Assembly (NCBI GenBank): GCA_022796015.1
Contig: JAAWHU010000038.1
Coordinates: 1-33,742 of the forward strand
Length of the DNA stretch: 33,742 nucleotides
Source of the DNA: Hungatella sp.
GTDB lineage: Bacteria > Bacillota > Clostridia > Lachnospirales > Lachnospiraceae
Direction: 5' to 3'
In this document: positions 22,722 to 32,130 of the stretch, piece by piece
Position numbering within the stretch: position 1 is the first letter of the stretch
Layout of the letters: every line of letters begins with the position of its first letter
Notes under the pieces: model-generated
The model's database searches: none
What the model saw: only the letters and a program-made list of their open reading frames with translations
What the model was told of the DNA's origin: nothing
Position numbers and translations under genes: made by a program

Positions 22722-23930
22722 TTACACTCTTATTTTCTGGAAAATATGTCCCATCTTTTCCTGTTTTGTCCTCATATAGAACATGTCATACTGCTGAGGC
22801 GCAATCTCAATGGGAACTCGCTCTTCTATGGTAAGACCGAAATCCCCGATTCCATATACCTTCTCCGGATTGTTGGTCATGAGCCGCAGAGATTTCACCC
22901 CCAGGTCTGCCAGAATCTGGGCGCCTACCCAGTACTCCCGAAGATCCGGTGCAAATCCCAGCCGGAGATTGGCCTCCACCGTATCCATCCCCTGCTCCTG
23001 AAGCTCATAAGCCTTCAGCTTATTGATCAGACCGATTCCACGGCCTTCCTGGCGCATATAGAGAAGGATTCCACGGCCTTCTTTCTCCACCATCTCCATG
23101 GCTGCCTGCAGCTGGTTTCCGCAGTCGCACCTGAGAGAACCGAAGGTGTCTCCCGTAAGACACTCAGAATGAACCCGGCATAAAACTCCCTGTCCGTCGC
23201 CGATCTCCCCCTTCACCAGGGCCACATGATGCTCTCCTGTTATGTCGTTGACATACCCATAGATTTTAAATTCTCCGAATTTTGTGGGCATATTGGCGCA
23301 GGCCTCTCTTACCACATGTTTTTCATGGATACGGCAGTAATTCTGCAGATCCTTTATGGTAATGAATGTGAGCCCATACTCCTTTGCCAGCTTCCACAGG
23401 TTGGGGGTTCTCATCATGGTGCCATCATCCTCCATGATCTCACAGCACACGCCGCACTCCTTAAGCCCTGCCAGGCGCATAAGATCCACAGTGGCTTCCG
23501 TGTGGCCTCCCCGCACCAGCACTCCGCCTTTTCTGGCAATCAAGGGGAACACATGACCCGGCCTGCGAAGCTGCTCCGGCCTGGTATTCTCGTCCACACA
23601 CTTCATCATGGTATAGGAGCGCTCTGCTGCCGAGATCCCTGTATCCGTATCCTCATGATCAATGGATACGGTAAATGCCGTGGTATGATTGTCTGTATTC
23701 TCCGCCACCATAGGCGGCAGCCCCAGCCTGGATGCCAGTTCATAACTCATAGGCGTGCAGATCAGCCCTTTGCCATGGCATGCCATAAAGTTAATGTTCT
23801 CCTGGGTGGCAAACTGGGCGGCGCAGATAAGGTCCCCTTCATTTTCCCGGTCCGGATCATCTGTTACCAGAATCAGCTTCCCCTCCCTCAAATCCCTTAA
23901 GGCTTCCTCAACGGTGTTGTATTCGTTCAT
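22722..23930 (-). CDS. ribBA: Bifunctional DHBP synthase / GTP cyclohydrolase II
   Basis: A 402-residue fusion supplying both precursors of riboflavin. The N-terminal RibB part (about 1-200) has [16 protein letters not shown] (acidic metal site), and [28 protein letters not shown]. The C-terminal RibA part (about 205-402) has [22 protein letters not shown] with the zinc cysteines, and [25 protein letters not shown] 23930 has GGAGG 8 nt upstream; the in-frame TTG at 23945 is rejected. It begins 18 nt after the ribE stop. Confidence 0.97.
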   Translation of the reverse strand: MNEYNTVEEALRDLREGKLILVTDDPDRENEGDLICAAQFATQENINFMACHGKGLICTPMSYELASRLGLPPMVAENTDNHTTAFTVSIDHEDTDTGISAAERSYTMMKCVDENTRPEQLRRPGHVFPLIARKGGVLVRGGHTEATVDLMRLAGLKECGVCCEIMEDDGTMMRTPNLWKLAKEYGLTFITIKDLQNYCRIHEKHVVREACANMPTKFGEFKIYGYVNDITGEHHVALVKGEIGDGQGVLCRVHSECLTGDTFGSLRCDCGNQLQAAMEMVEKEGRGILLYMRQEGRGIGLINKLKAYELQEQGMDTVEANLRLGFAPDLREYWVGAQILADLGVKSLRLMTNNPEKVYGIGDFGLTIEERVPIEIAPQQYDMFYMRTKQEKMGHIFQKIRV

Positions 23931-23948
23931 TGTATATGCCTCCAATCT

Positions 23949-24605
23949 CTATGATAAAAATTCCTTTAAAGCATCCATGGTCAGTCCGTCCTCCTGTGTG
24001 GTTTCACAGCGCTCTCTCTCTATGCCCATGAGCCGTTCCACATATTTTCCAATTATGTCATTCTCCAGATTAACCGTTTCTCCCGGCCCTTTCCCGAGGA
24101 GAGTCGTCTCCTCCCCTGTATGGGGAATGACAGACACTTGAAATGAGTGTTGTCCCACAGATGCCACAGTCAGGCTGATGCCGTCAATGCATACAGAGCC
24201 CTTTTCCATAATCAGCCGGAGAATCTCTTTTGGGGCCACCACCGTAACCCATACCGCGTTCTCCTCTCTTCGGCAGCTTTTAATGATTCCCGTTCCATCG
24301 ATATGGCCTGACACAATGTGGCCGCCGAATCTTCCGCCTGCCGCCATGGCTCTCTCCAAATTGACCCGGTCCCCTGCTTTCAGCTGTCCCAGATTGCTTC
24401 TCCTGACGGTCTCCGCCATAACATCTGCCGTAAATCCGTCTTTTCCCATGGCAATCACTGTCAGGCACACACCGTTTACCCCGATGCTGTCTCCGATCCT
24501 TGTGCCCTCCAGCACCTTCCTTGCTTTCACGGAGACCTTTCCTGAACTGCCCTCAATGGATACCATGCGGATACTTCCCACTTCCTCTATGATTCCGGTA
24601 AACAA
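23949..24605 (-). CDS. ribE: Riboflavin synthase, alpha subunit
   Basis: 218 residues, two lumazine-binding barrels. It dismutates two 6,7-dimethyl-8-ribityllumazine molecules to riboflavin. The N terminus MFTGIIEEVGSI is the universal start of the family, followed by GDSIGVNGVCLTV, LERAM..GGRFGGHIVSGHIDGTG in the first barrel and GSVCIDGISLTV, VIPHT in the second. The start codon is TTG at 24605, with GGAGG 9 nt upstream; both lie inside the end of ribD, which it overlaps by 19 nt. The overlap and rare start probably set translation relative to ribD. Confidence 0.96.
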   Translation of the reverse strand: MFTGIIEEVGSIRMVSIEGSSGKVSVKARKVLEGTRIGDSIGVNGVCLTVIAMGKDGFTADVMAETVRRSNLGQLKAGDRVNLERAMAAGGRFGGHIVSGHIDGTGIIKSCRREENAVWVTVVAPKEILRLIMEKGSVCIDGISLTVASVGQHSFQVSVIPHTGEETTLLGKGPGETVNLENDIIGKYVERLMGIERERCETTQEDGLTMDALKEFLS

Positions 24606-25708
24606 CGATTCTCACCTCCCACCTTGTACTCCATCAAAATATCTTCTCCTATTCTGGTAATGTCCTGCAGCCGTAAAGGCACTGCCTGGCACAGCCTTTC
24701 CACGCCCTTTCCCATAACAGGGCCCTTGGCCTCTCTGCCCCCGAGGATCTTAGGCGCCATGAAGACCTTTACCTCCTGCACGATTCCGGCTCTCAGGGCG
24801 CTGTCGTTTAAGGAAGCCCCTCCCTCAAGGAGAATACTGTCCATTCCCTGGCGTCCCAAGTATTTCATAAGCTCCTTTAAATCCACCCTGCCGTTCTCAT
24901 CAGGCAGGGAAACTACCTCCGCTCCCTGTGCCTGTAGGGCTTTTGCCTTATCCTCCCTAGCATTCCCCGTTTCGCTGCAAACGATTATGGTCTTATACTC
25001 TCCGGCACTTCGGACAATACAGCTGTTCATGGGAATCCTCAGATGGCTGTCGCAGATTATGCGTGTTGGGCTCTTTTTTCCCTCAAGACGCACATTGAGC
25101 ATAGGGTCATCTGCCAGAACCGTCCCGATGCCGGCCATGATCCCCATATAATTATGGCGCATCTCATGGACCAGAAGGCGGGATTCCTCCCCGGTAATCC
25201 ATTGAGACTCCCCGCTTCTTGTGGCAATCTTCCCATCTGCAGTCATGGCATATTTCATGACCACATAGGGGGTCTTCCTGGTGATGTAGTGGAAAAATAC
25301 GGGATTCAGGCGGTCACATTCTTCTTTCATAAAGCCCTCCTCCACCAAAACCTTCGCCTTTTTCAGAAGCTCTGCCCCCTTCCCTGCCACTTTGGGGTTG
25401 GGGTCTGCCGAACCAATGACCACTCTGGCAATCTTATGCTCCAGAATTGCCTGGGTACAAGGAGGCGTCTTTCCATAATGGCAGCAGGGTTCCAGAGTCA
25501 CATATAAGTCCGCGCCCTCCGCACTCTCCGTCAAAGCGGCCAAAGCATTGCGCTCCGCGTGGAGCTCCCCGTATCTGGCGTGATATCCTTCACCGATGAT
25601 CTTACCGTTTTTCACAACGACCGCACCTACCATGGGATTGGGATTGGTCCAGCCCCTTCCCTTTTCGGCAAGACGGATGGCTCTCTCCATATAATCTCTG
25701 TCTGTCAT
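24587..25708 (-). CDS. ribD: Bifunctional riboflavin deaminase/reductase
   Basis: 373 residues. The N-terminal deaminase domain (about 1-145) has the zinc motifs HAERNAL (His, catalytic Glu) and EPCCHYGKTPPCTQ (two Cys). The C-terminal reductase domain (about 148-365) has PYVVMKYAMTADGKIATRSGESQWIT, DDPMLNVR and ILLEGGASLNDSAL. It acts after GTP cyclohydrolase II in riboflavin synthesis. AGGAGG lies 6 nt before ATG 25708. First gene of the operon, downstream of the FMN riboswitch and two terminator-like hairpins. Confidence 0.96.
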   Translation of the reverse strand: MTDRDYMERAIRLAEKGRGWTNPNPMVGAVVVKNGKIIGEGYHARYGELHAERNALAALTESAEGADLYVTLEPCCHYGKTPPCTQAILEHKIARVVIGSADPNPKVAGKGAELLKKAKVLVEEGFMKEECDRLNPVFFHYITRKTPYVVMKYAMTADGKIATRSGESQWITGEESRLLVHEMRHNYMGIMAGIGTVLADDPMLNVRLEGKKSPTRIICDSHLRIPMNSCIVRSAGEYKTIIVCSETGNAREDKAKALQAQGAEVVSLPDENGRVDLKELMKYLGRQGMDSILLEGGASLNDSALRAGIVQEVKVFMAPKILGGREAKGPVMGKGVERLCQAVPLRLQDITRIGEDILMEYKVGGENRCLPES

Positions 25709-25738
25709 AGCCTTCCTCCTGACATACTCCTATCATTA

Positions 25739-25771
25739 CAAAAAGTCCCTGTCATTCTATCCAGGGACTTT
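25739..25771 (-). terminator. Second terminator-like hairpin, just before ribD
   Basis: On the minus strand AAAGTCCCTG (25771-25762) pairs perfectly with CAGGGACTTT (25751-25742), followed by TTTG. It ends about 20 nt upstream of the ribD ribosome binding site. It lies beyond the terminator at 25804-25839, so two such hairpins stand in series between riboswitch and gene. Confidence 0.7.
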
Positions 25772-25803
25772 CCATGTTCACAGGGGCCCGGTTTTCGCGG
25801 AAT

Positions 25804-25839
25804 AAAAAAGCTCTGAAACGGGAACTCCCATCTCAGAGC
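25804..25839 (-). terminator. Riboswitch-controlled intrinsic terminator
   Basis: On the minus strand GCTCTGA (25839-25833) pairs with TCAGAGC (25816-25810), with GGGAGTTCCC inside, followed by TTTTTT. It is 42 nt after the FMN aptamer and is the expected expression platform. Confidence 0.85.
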
Positions 25840-25880
25840 ATCTTGCTGATTCCACGGCAAACCATCCTTGCCTGTCAACC

Positions 25881-25987
25881 ATCTTCTTTCATCCAGACTA
25901 TACTGTCGGCCCCGGAATCTCACCGGATCATGCCTTTCGGCTCGCGGGCTGTACCGCCGGTAGGGATTTGCACCCTGCCCTGAAGAT
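25881..25987 (-). ncRNA. FMN riboswitch (RFN element)
   Basis: The minus strand shows the conserved RFN core: ATCTTCAGGGCAGGGTG at the 5' end, then AATCCCTACCGGCGGTA, AGCCCGCGAGCC, GATCCGGTGAGATTCCGG and GCCGACAGTATAGTCTGGAT, ending GAAGAT. P1 is ATCTTC (25987-25982) with GAAGAT (25886-25881). Bound FMN should favour the downstream terminator and shut off ribD-ribE-ribBA-ribH. Confidence 0.97.
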
Positions 25988-26006
25988 CTGTATTCAACTG
26001 GTGATC

Positions 26007-26035
26007 ATTATAAACCATTTTTTTATAACAATCAA
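26007..26035 (-). promoter_or_regulatory. Promoter of the riboflavin operon
   Basis: Minus strand: TTGATT (26035-26030), a 17-nt spacer, TATAAT (26012-26007). The predicted start is near 26000, just ahead of the FMN aptamer. Confidence 0.8.
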
Positions 26036-26064
26036 GTACCTTTTTTTGGATTGCCGGCATATTG

Positions 26065-27630
26065 CTATCCGAAAATCCTCCATCCGCAGATAAAGTTATT
26101 TCTCCACCAGGAGCTTAAGGAGCGGTGTACCACCTTTCCGTTGCTGGAGGATGCATCAATAACCGTACCTCCGCCGGCTACAATCCCCACATGGCCGCTG
26201 ACTACAATAATATCGCCGGCCTGAAGATTATTAAAGCTGGTAATCTTTGTATATTTACCTACACTGCGCCATCCGGAAGAAGTGATGTAGCTCTGGCGTA
26301 CTCCTGCCTGATTCAGACACCAGTATACGAATCCGGAACAGTCAAAGGAGTTAGGCCCTTTGGCCCCATACACATAGGGACAGCCGAGCTTAGAACTTGC
26401 AATGGATATCAGGGAGGAGGCTTTCCCGCTTCCGCCTGACGAACTGCCTGGCGAGTTGCTGCTTCCAGGGCTTGAAGAACCGCCCGAAGGAGTGCTTCCT
26501 GTAGAACGACGCACGCTGTTTCCCGTCAGCTTGGCCATGGTCTGCATTCCCACGGAGCCATCGCTGGACAGGCTGTTGTTTTTCTGGAAGCTCTTTACCG
26601 CATTCTCTGTCACCTCACCAAAGTATCCCGTCACATTGGCGGAGGAGAGATAGCCATATTTGCTTAAAAGCTGCTGGATTCTCTCCACACTCTCCCCCTG
26701 ATCTCCCAGGCCCAGACCGTTGGGCACTGCCTGAGAGCTGTTGAGGACCGCCCTGGTGGAAGGACCCAGATATCCGTCAACCACCAGGTCATTTCTTGAC
26801 TGGAACTGTTTTAGGGCCACGGATGTGTCCAAGCCATAGGCCCCATCCGGCTCTGTCGTCAAGTATCCCAGAGTTTTCAGACGCTCCTGGGCTGCCTGAA
26901 CCACCTCGCTTCTGTCCCCATACACCAGCATGTTAGGCTTTATCTCATCGCTGTACAAAAGATTCATGGTCTGGCGTCCCACCTTGCCATCCTGCTCGAT
27001 TCCGTTGACCTGCTGCAGCTTTAACACCGCTTCCTCTGTCTTCTCCCCGAAATTGCCTGTTACCAGGTCCTCTGTGGCAAGATATCCCAGCTCATAAAGA
27101 CGGCTTTGGATCCTCTGAATATCTTCTCCCTGGTCGCCGTTGGACGTAGAATAATACTTGGCCGTCGGATTCATAATGGCTTCCCATGTGGAGGGACCTA
27201 TGATTCCGTCCTGAGCCAGATCATTCTGCCTTTGAAATGTCTTTACGGCAGACTGAGTCACATTGCCGTAATATTCCGTAGGTTCATCATTGTCCATAAA
27301 CCCAAGCTCCATAAGACGCTGCTGGAGCTTGGCTACATTTTCATGTTCTACTCCTATACGATAATACTCAGGCGCCGGCTCTGTCTCCGGAACCGGAAGA
27401 TCCTTTAATATCTCATACTCAGGCCCCTGAGGTGTAATGCGCCCCACTCCTTCCAGAACATTCTCCTGGGAAGAGCTTTCCTCTGTTATGATAGTTACCT
27501 CTTGAGGCTCGGTAGGGACCTGTATCTGCCCTCTGTAGGCCGCACTGTCGCAGCCTGCCAGTCCCAAAGCCAATATAACTGCAAAGCCTGGGAGCAGCCT
27601 CTGCTTTCCCCGCCTGTTTTGTCTGTTCAT
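26065..27630 (-). CDS. Lipoprotein with four peptidoglycan-binding repeats and an NlpC/P60 endopeptidase domain
   Basis: 521 residues. A lipoprotein signal peptide ends in LGLAGC, so Cys27 is the lipid anchor. Four PG_binding_1 repeats follow (about 92-155, 160-225, 235-298, 305-370; each with the pattern VxxLQxxLxxLGY..G.FG..T..AV..FQ..N.L..DG..G..T). A Ser/Gly/Pro linker (about 373-402) leads to a C-terminal NlpC/P60 domain with Cys431 in FDCSGF and His480 in SGHVGIV. It should cleave peptide stems of peptidoglycan outside the cell. It starts 30 nt after the hybrid kinase stop and probably shares its transcript, which suggests wall-related signalling. An AGGAAGGA site precedes the ATG. Confidence 0.92.
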   Translation of the reverse strand: MNRQNRRGKQRLLPGFAVILALGLAGCDSAAYRGQIQVPTEPQEVTIITEESSSQENVLEGVGRITPQGPEYEILKDLPVPETEPAPEYYRIGVEHENVAKLQQRLMELGFMDNDEPTEYYGNVTQSAVKTFQRQNDLAQDGIIGPSTWEAIMNPTAKYYSTSNGDQGEDIQRIQSRLYELGYLATEDLVTGNFGEKTEEAVLKLQQVNGIEQDGKVGRQTMNLLYSDEIKPNMLVYGDRSEVVQAAQERLKTLGYLTTEPDGAYGLDTSVALKQFQSRNDLVVDGYLGPSTRAVLNSSQAVPNGLGLGDQGESVERIQQLLSKYGYLSSANVTGYFGEVTENAVKSFQKNNSLSSDGSVGMQTMAKLTGNSVRRSTGSTPSGGSSSPGSSNSPGSSSGGSGKASSLISIASSKLGCPYVYGAKGPNSFDCSGFVYWCLNQAGVRQSYITSSGWRSVGKYTKITSFNNLQAGDIIVVSGHVGIVAGGGTVIDASSSNGKVVHRSLSSWWRNNFICGWRIFG

Positions 27631-27660
27631 AAAGCCGTTCCTTCCTCTATCAAATTCTTC

Positions 27661-29835
27661 CTATCTCAGCACATCGGCTAAAATCCGTATAAGGGCATCT
27701 ACATCAACGGGTTTGGCAATATGTCCGTTCATGCCGCTTTCCAATGCATTTTTCTTATCATCCTCAAAAGCATTTGCCGTCATGGCAATAATCGGAATGT
27801 CAGCATAGGACGAATCTGACAATCCTCGAATGGTTCTCGTCGCCATGTATCCATCCATAACAGGCATCTGAATATCCATAAGAATTAAATCATACCATCC
27901 GGGCCGGGCATTTTTTATGGTTTCCACTGCCACCGCACCATCCTCTGCCTCCTCAATCTCAAAGCCATACTGCTGCAGAATCTCTGATGCAATCTCCCGG
28001 TTCAATTCATTATCTTCCACAAGAAGAATCCTTTTTCCGGAAAAATTCGGTTCTTCGCTGCTGGTTTCGTTCTCTTTTCTCGGCGTATCTTCTCCCTGTT
28101 CCTGAATCTTTAATTCTACATGGACAATGAATTCCGTACCCTGATCAGGCGCCGTCTCAACGCAGATAGAGCCCTTCATCAAATCAATAATATTCTTGGT
28201 AATCGCCATCCCAAGGCCGGTTCCCTGAATACCGCTGACAGTTGAAGTGCGTTCCCTCTCAAAAGGTTCAAAAACCCGCTTTGCAAATTCCGGCGTCATA
28301 CCGATTCCGTTGTCTTTCACCCGAAATTCATAAGAACCATATTCTCCATGCCTGCCTTTTTGAAGCACGGTTACAGATATGGTTCCGCCTGCCGGCGTAA
28401 ACTTTACGGCATTCCCCAAAAGGTTCAGGATTACCTGATTCAGCCTCAGCTTGTCACAGTATATGCCATCGTTTTGGATACCTTCGGCGTCCATGTGAAA
28501 GTTCTGACCCTTATCCTGTATCTGCCCATGGACAATGGTGTTAATATTGTTAAGAATCTGGGAAATACTGCAGGGTTCTATATCTAAGTGCATTTTCCCG
28601 CTCTCAATCCGGCTCATATCCAGCACATCATTAATCAGGCTCAGAAGGTGGCTGCCGGCCGCCCGAATCTTAAGTAAATAGTCCTGAATACGGCTGTCGC
28701 CTGACTCAGACTCATATTGTATTGCCAGATCCGTGAAACCGATAATGGCATTCATAGGCGTGCGGATATCGTGGGACATGTTGGAGAGAAATACACTTTT
28801 AGCTCTGCTCCTCTCCTCCGCCTGGATTTTTTCCAACTGCAGAATCCCATTCCTATGGCGCTGCCACAGATAGACTGTAAACACTGTCAGTACTGCCGCC
28901 AGCACCAGCAGGAGCAAAATCATGCTGTTTCTGGTAATGACAGCACGGACCCTCTCTACATCGGCGCTGATGGTATCATAATGCATGGTGGTAGTCAAAT
29001 ACCACTCTGTCCCCTCTGCCGGCGCATAATATGTATAATGGAGAAATCCCTCAAGATAATATGCGGTAATACCACTTCTTCCTGCCTGGATATCCTCCTG
29101 TATCTTTTCAGCCGAAAGCCCCTCCATGAATTTGGCATGAGTTTTTAGAGCAGAAAAAATATTGTTGTTATCCGCCAGGTGGCTGTGAGGTGTTTTTATA
29201 ATATAGGATCCATCTCTTTGAATCACATTGGAAAAAATCTGATTGGCATCATCCTTCAGGGAAAGCCTGGAGACAACTGCACCTGTGTCGATACCGACAA
29301 CACCGCCTCTTATGGCCCTGCCTTCTAGTTCCAGGTCTCGGATCGGTAAAGCGATAACTATCATATTCTGAAAATTCTGTATTTGATTTACAAAAATCTT
29401 CGGACCGTCAAAACTCTCTTTCGGTAATACCACAGATTCCAAGATGCTTCCATCCTTTGTATAAGCAGTTCCCTCCTCGTCTATGAGGGCATAAAAATCA
29501 AATCCATAAATTTCCGACATACTGGAAATATAACGGCTCAGGGATTCCTCATCCTGCATATCTTTCTTTTGAATTATCTGAAGGGCATTCTCCAGGTTTT
29601 GAACCTGATAATCAAGACTGTTGTACATCTGGCGTCCGGTCTGTTCAGAAAGTTCCCGCAGATAAAACTCACTTACATTATGTACGGAGGCCTCCGTGGC
29701 TTTCTGGGAAGAACCCATAAGCCATGCTGTGGAAACAATCAAAATCAGCAGAACAAAAACAATCAGGATAAAAGCATGTCCAAGAGATTTCCTCTGATAT
29801 GCTTCTTCTTTTTTCTTGCGAAACAGTGATCTCAT
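27661..29835 (-). CDS. Hybrid sensor histidine kinase / response regulator
   Basis: 724 residues. Transmembrane helices at about 18-40 and 310-332 bracket an extracellular sensor of some 270 residues that looks like a double Cache domain (YGFDFYALIDEEGTAYTKDG, VGIDTGAVVSRLSL, YYAPAEGTEWYLTTTM). HisKA follows with His355 in FLSNMSHDIRTPMNAIIGF, then HATPase with LNLLGNAVKFTPAGG and GTGLGMAITKNII. The C-terminal receiver has Asp654 in LILMDIQMPVMDG. No DNA-binding output is attached. ATG 29835 has GGAGG 12 nt upstream; ATG 29883 is only about 2 nt from the predicted transcription start and is rejected. Confidence 0.93.
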   Translation of the reverse strand: MRSLFRKKKEEAYQRKSLGHAFILIVFVLLILIVSTAWLMGSSQKATEASVHNVSEFYLRELSEQTGRQMYNSLDYQVQNLENALQIIQKKDMQDEESLSRYISSMSEIYGFDFYALIDEEGTAYTKDGSILESVVLPKESFDGPKIFVNQIQNFQNMIVIALPIRDLELEGRAIRGGVVGIDTGAVVSRLSLKDDANQIFSNVIQRDGSYIIKTPHSHLADNNNIFSALKTHAKFMEGLSAEKIQEDIQAGRSGITAYYLEGFLHYTYYAPAEGTEWYLTTTMHYDTISADVERVRAVITRNSMILLLLVLAAVLTVFTVYLWQRHRNGILQLEKIQAEERSRAKSVFLSNMSHDIRTPMNAIIGFTDLAIQYESESGDSRIQDYLLKIRAAGSHLLSLINDVLDMSRIESGKMHLDIEPCSISQILNNINTIVHGQIQDKGQNFHMDAEGIQNDGIYCDKLRLNQVILNLLGNAVKFTPAGGTISVTVLQKGRHGEYGSYEFRVKDNGIGMTPEFAKRVFEPFERERTSTVSGIQGTGLGMAITKNIIDLMKGSICVETAPDQGTEFIVHVELKIQEQGEDTPRKENETSSEEPNFSGKRILLVEDNELNREIASEILQQYGFEIEEAEDGAVAVETIKNARPGWYDLILMDIQMPVMDGYMATRTIRGLSDSSYADIPIIAMTANAFEDDKKNALESGMNGHIAKPVDVDALIRILADVLR

Positions 29836-29891
29836 AGCAGCGCTTTTCCTCCCCCCATGACCCTTTACCTGGCCTAATACCATTTTACTTT

Positions 29892-29920
29892 ATTATAAAG
29901 ATTCCTAACCATAGAGTCAA
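29892..29920 (-). promoter_or_regulatory. Promoter of the hybrid kinase-lipoprotein operon
   Basis: Minus strand: TTGACT (29920-29915), a 17-nt spacer, TATAAT (29897-29892), predicted start near 29885. It lies between the terminator of the upstream signalling operon and the kinase gene. Confidence 0.85.
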
Positions 29921-29933
29921 GGGATAGCAGAGT

Positions 29934-29963
29934 AAGAAAAAGAATCCTGGTTGGCAGGATTCT
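29934..29963 (-). terminator. Intrinsic terminator of the FIST-MCP operon
   Basis: On the minus strand AGAATCCTG (29963-29955) pairs perfectly with CAGGATTCT (29949-29941), followed by TTTTCTT. The hairpin begins at the stop codon of the MCP-like gene. Confidence 0.9.
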
Positions 29964-30895
29964 TACTCTTCGATTATGGGAGCTATCTGAGACAGCAGAT
30001 TGTCGATGTCCTCAAACATGGCACTTTTTGTAGTACCCAGGCGGCTGGCACTGCTGATATGTTTTACTACTTCCTGATACTGGTCTTTGATCTTATCAAA
30101 GAAACTGCATAAAGTCCCGAGGGCCGTCCTGGACTCTCCGATCACTCCTGATATCTGTGTATGCACAGCGGTAGCCCCCTCGGCCGCCTGCGTAATCTTG
30201 TCGAACATATTATAGGTCTCCTGGACCTTGTCAAGGCTCTGCCCCAAAGCCTGCCTGGACGTGTCAATGCTGTCGCTCAGCTTATCCGTTCCATGCTCCA
30301 CATCCTTAAGGCCTGAGTCAACCTCTGCCGCCAGGTCTTTGATCTCGTCTGCCAGCTTCTTTACTTCCATGGCCACAACGGCAAAACCCTTGCCTTTCTC
30401 ACCTGCTCTGGCCGCCTCAATGGAGGCATTGATGGCAAGAATATTGGTCTGGTCGGCAATGGACACAATCCTGCTCATTCTCTGCTTAATCTGCTCTACA
30501 GAGCTCTGAAGCTCTGCAAAGGTAGTTCCCATCTCTCCGAAATGAGTTTCTACTTCCATAGAACTGTTCTTAAGGATCTCCACCTCATCTTGTGCCTGGC
30601 CTACAGACTTGGCAATCTCGTCTCTCACCGTCACAAACTGCTCTGAGGCTTCATTCACACTCATAAAATTTTGTCCTAAATCTTCCAGCTTATTCTGAAA
30701 ATTCTCTGCTTCTCCCATGACGTTATTAAAAGAAACGCCTACCAGATTCAGCTCCCACAGAGATTCCACTTCTTTACGCACCAAATCCGTATGATACTGC
30801 TTCAAGCTGTCTGTCACATAACGCACCGGGTACAAATCCTTCTCTGCGCCCTGTTTTTTATTTACTGTCTGTTGTCCGGCTTTCCAAAACAGCAT
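29963..30895 (-). CDS. Soluble methyl-accepting chemotaxis-type signalling protein
   Basis: 310 residues without a transmembrane segment. It is nearly all coiled coil, with the MCP hairpin tip [44 protein letters not shown] (about residues 143-187), the site that contacts CheW and CheA. There is no recognisable sensor domain in the first 60 residues ([22 protein letters not shown] may be a small helical input region). The FIST-domain gene ends 14 nt upstream and probably supplies the sensing function, giving a two-protein cytoplasmic receptor. A GGGGGAAGAAGG tract precedes the ATG. No che genes are in the window. Confidence 0.9.
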   Translation of the reverse strand: MLFWKAGQQTVNKKQGAEKDLYPVRYVTDSLKQYHTDLVRKEVESLWELNLVGVSFNNVMGEAENFQNKLEDLGQNFMSVNEASEQFVTVRDEIAKSVGQAQDEVEILKNSSMEVETHFGEMGTTFAELQSSVEQIKQRMSRIVSIADQTNILAINASIEAARAGEKGKGFAVVAMEVKKLADEIKDLAAEVDSGLKDVEHGTDKLSDSIDTSRQALGQSLDKVQETYNMFDKITQAAEGATAVHTQISGVIGESRTALGTLCSFFDKIKDQYQEVVKHISSASRLGTTKSAMFEDIDNLLSQIAPIIEE

Positions 30896-30909
30896 GCCTT
30901 CTTCCCCCT

Positions 30910-31986
30910 TTATTCAAATACCACACATGACATGGATTGATTGACAAACTGGTTATTGTAGTGCTCCCCATACCCTACAAGACCGGCATGGTCTCCTAAT
31001 GCCCCCATGTCTCTCAAGTACTCATTCATATAACCGTTCTCGCTGAACAGCTTATACCGGAACAGACAATTCACGGAAAATACAGCCGACCGTCTGGGGA
31101 AATCCTTACAAATCCTTTGTATGGTCTCTTTCACCACTGCCTTATAATCGGCAAGCTCAAGCAAAATCAACACATCTGAATCATTCACCTGCCTGAAACA
31201 AGCCAGGGCGTTCCCACTCACCTCTTTGATGGAAATGATACAGGTTTCATCTCCATTGAGCTTCCCAAATGGATTTTTAAATGTCTGGGTTAAGATCTGC
31301 TGTTCTGTAACATGAAGGATATCCTGATAAACCTGTCTTGCAGGCCTTCCATTGAGTGCTCCTATTATGTACTTTGCTTTGTCTGTGTTGGAAGCAATAA
31401 ACCGATAATTCCCCATGGGGCGGTAAATGTTTTCCTTATAGGCTTTGACCCTGCCTCCCTGGTTTCTCACCAAAGCGTAGGCCACAGAGTCCTCATAGAT
31501 CTTGCCGTTAGCAGACACTTTGCCTCCATCCCCGGTTCCTCCAACCAGTGAAATATTGCGATGTCTCAAGGCAGTATATATGGTAGTCAGTACGCATGCA
31601 TCGTTACCGCTGCAAAAATCAATACAGATCGTATCTGCCTGGGAGGCACTGATTCTGTTTAAATCCTCTTCCAACCGGCGTATATATTTTACCGGCATAA
31701 CCGACACTTGTTCTAATACATTGGCGGCAGCACTGACTCCGTCCAAAAAGGCCACCACTCCCACTCCGTGTTCTGCCACTTTTGTGTCATAGCACATCCC
31801 GATGCATCCAATACTGGGAACTTGAGGAAAAAGTGCCTCAAGTTCTTTTACATGCTGTTCAAACATGGTACTGTTTGACATCAGCATAATCAACTGCGGA
31901 TTGTAAAGCCCCTGAACAGCTTCTTTCAAATCTCCCCGCTGACTCATACCAAAAAACTGTTTCACTGCAGCATTCCTCTCTTCCAT
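30910..31986 (-). CDS. FIST domain sensory protein
   Basis: 358 residues with the FIST N domain (about 20-210; [54 protein letters not shown]) and the FIST C domain (about 215-345; [65 protein letters not shown]). FIST proteins are proposed small-ligand sensors, perhaps for amino acids, joined to signalling outputs. No output is fused here, but an MCP-like gene follows after 14 nt. ATG 31986 is chosen; the TTG at 32010 lies at the predicted transcription start. AAGGA is 14 nt upstream, a rather long spacing. Confidence 0.9.
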   Translation of the reverse strand: MEERNAAVKQFFGMSQRGDLKEAVQGLYNPQLIMLMSNSTMFEQHVKELEALFPQVPSIGCIGMCYDTKVAEHGVGVVAFLDGVSAAANVLEQVSVMPVKYIRRLEEDLNRISASQADTICIDFCSGNDACVLTTIYTALRHRNISLVGGTGDGGKVSANGKIYEDSVAYALVRNQGGRVKAYKENIYRPMGNYRFIASNTDKAKYIIGALNGRPARQVYQDILHVTEQQILTQTFKNPFGKLNGDETCIISIKEVSGNALACFRQVNDSDVLILLELADYKAVVKETIQRICKDFPRRSAVFSVNCLFRYKLFSENGYMNEYLRDMGALGDHAGLVGYGEHYNNQFVNQSMSCVVFE

Positions 31987-32015
31987 ATTCTTTATGGCAA
32001 TCCTTTGCAACTGTT

Positions 32016-32045
32016 ATTATACTGGATATGGCAGGAATACGTCAA
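32016..32045 (-). promoter_or_regulatory. Promoter of the FIST-MCP operon
   Basis: Minus strand: TTGACG (32045-32040), an 18-nt spacer, TATAAT (32021-32016). The predicted start near 32009 gives a 5' leader of only about 24 nt. Confidence 0.7.
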
Positions 32046-32080
32046 GAAGAAATGGCCATAACCGCATTCCCGCGCAAAAC

Positions 32081-32124
32081 AAAATAAAAACCTCAGACTC
32101 CTTGATTCTTCAAGGTTTCTGAGG
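32081..32124 (-). terminator. Intrinsic terminator next to the partial tRNA copy
   Basis: On the minus strand CCTCAGA and CCTTGA (in 32124-32110) pair with TCAAGG and TCTGAGG (in 32105-32091), then TTTTTATTTT. Its core CCTTGA..TCAAGG is shared with the terminator behind the intact tRNA-Cys (33523-33561). Confidence 0.85.
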
Positions 32125-32130
32125 CTCTCA

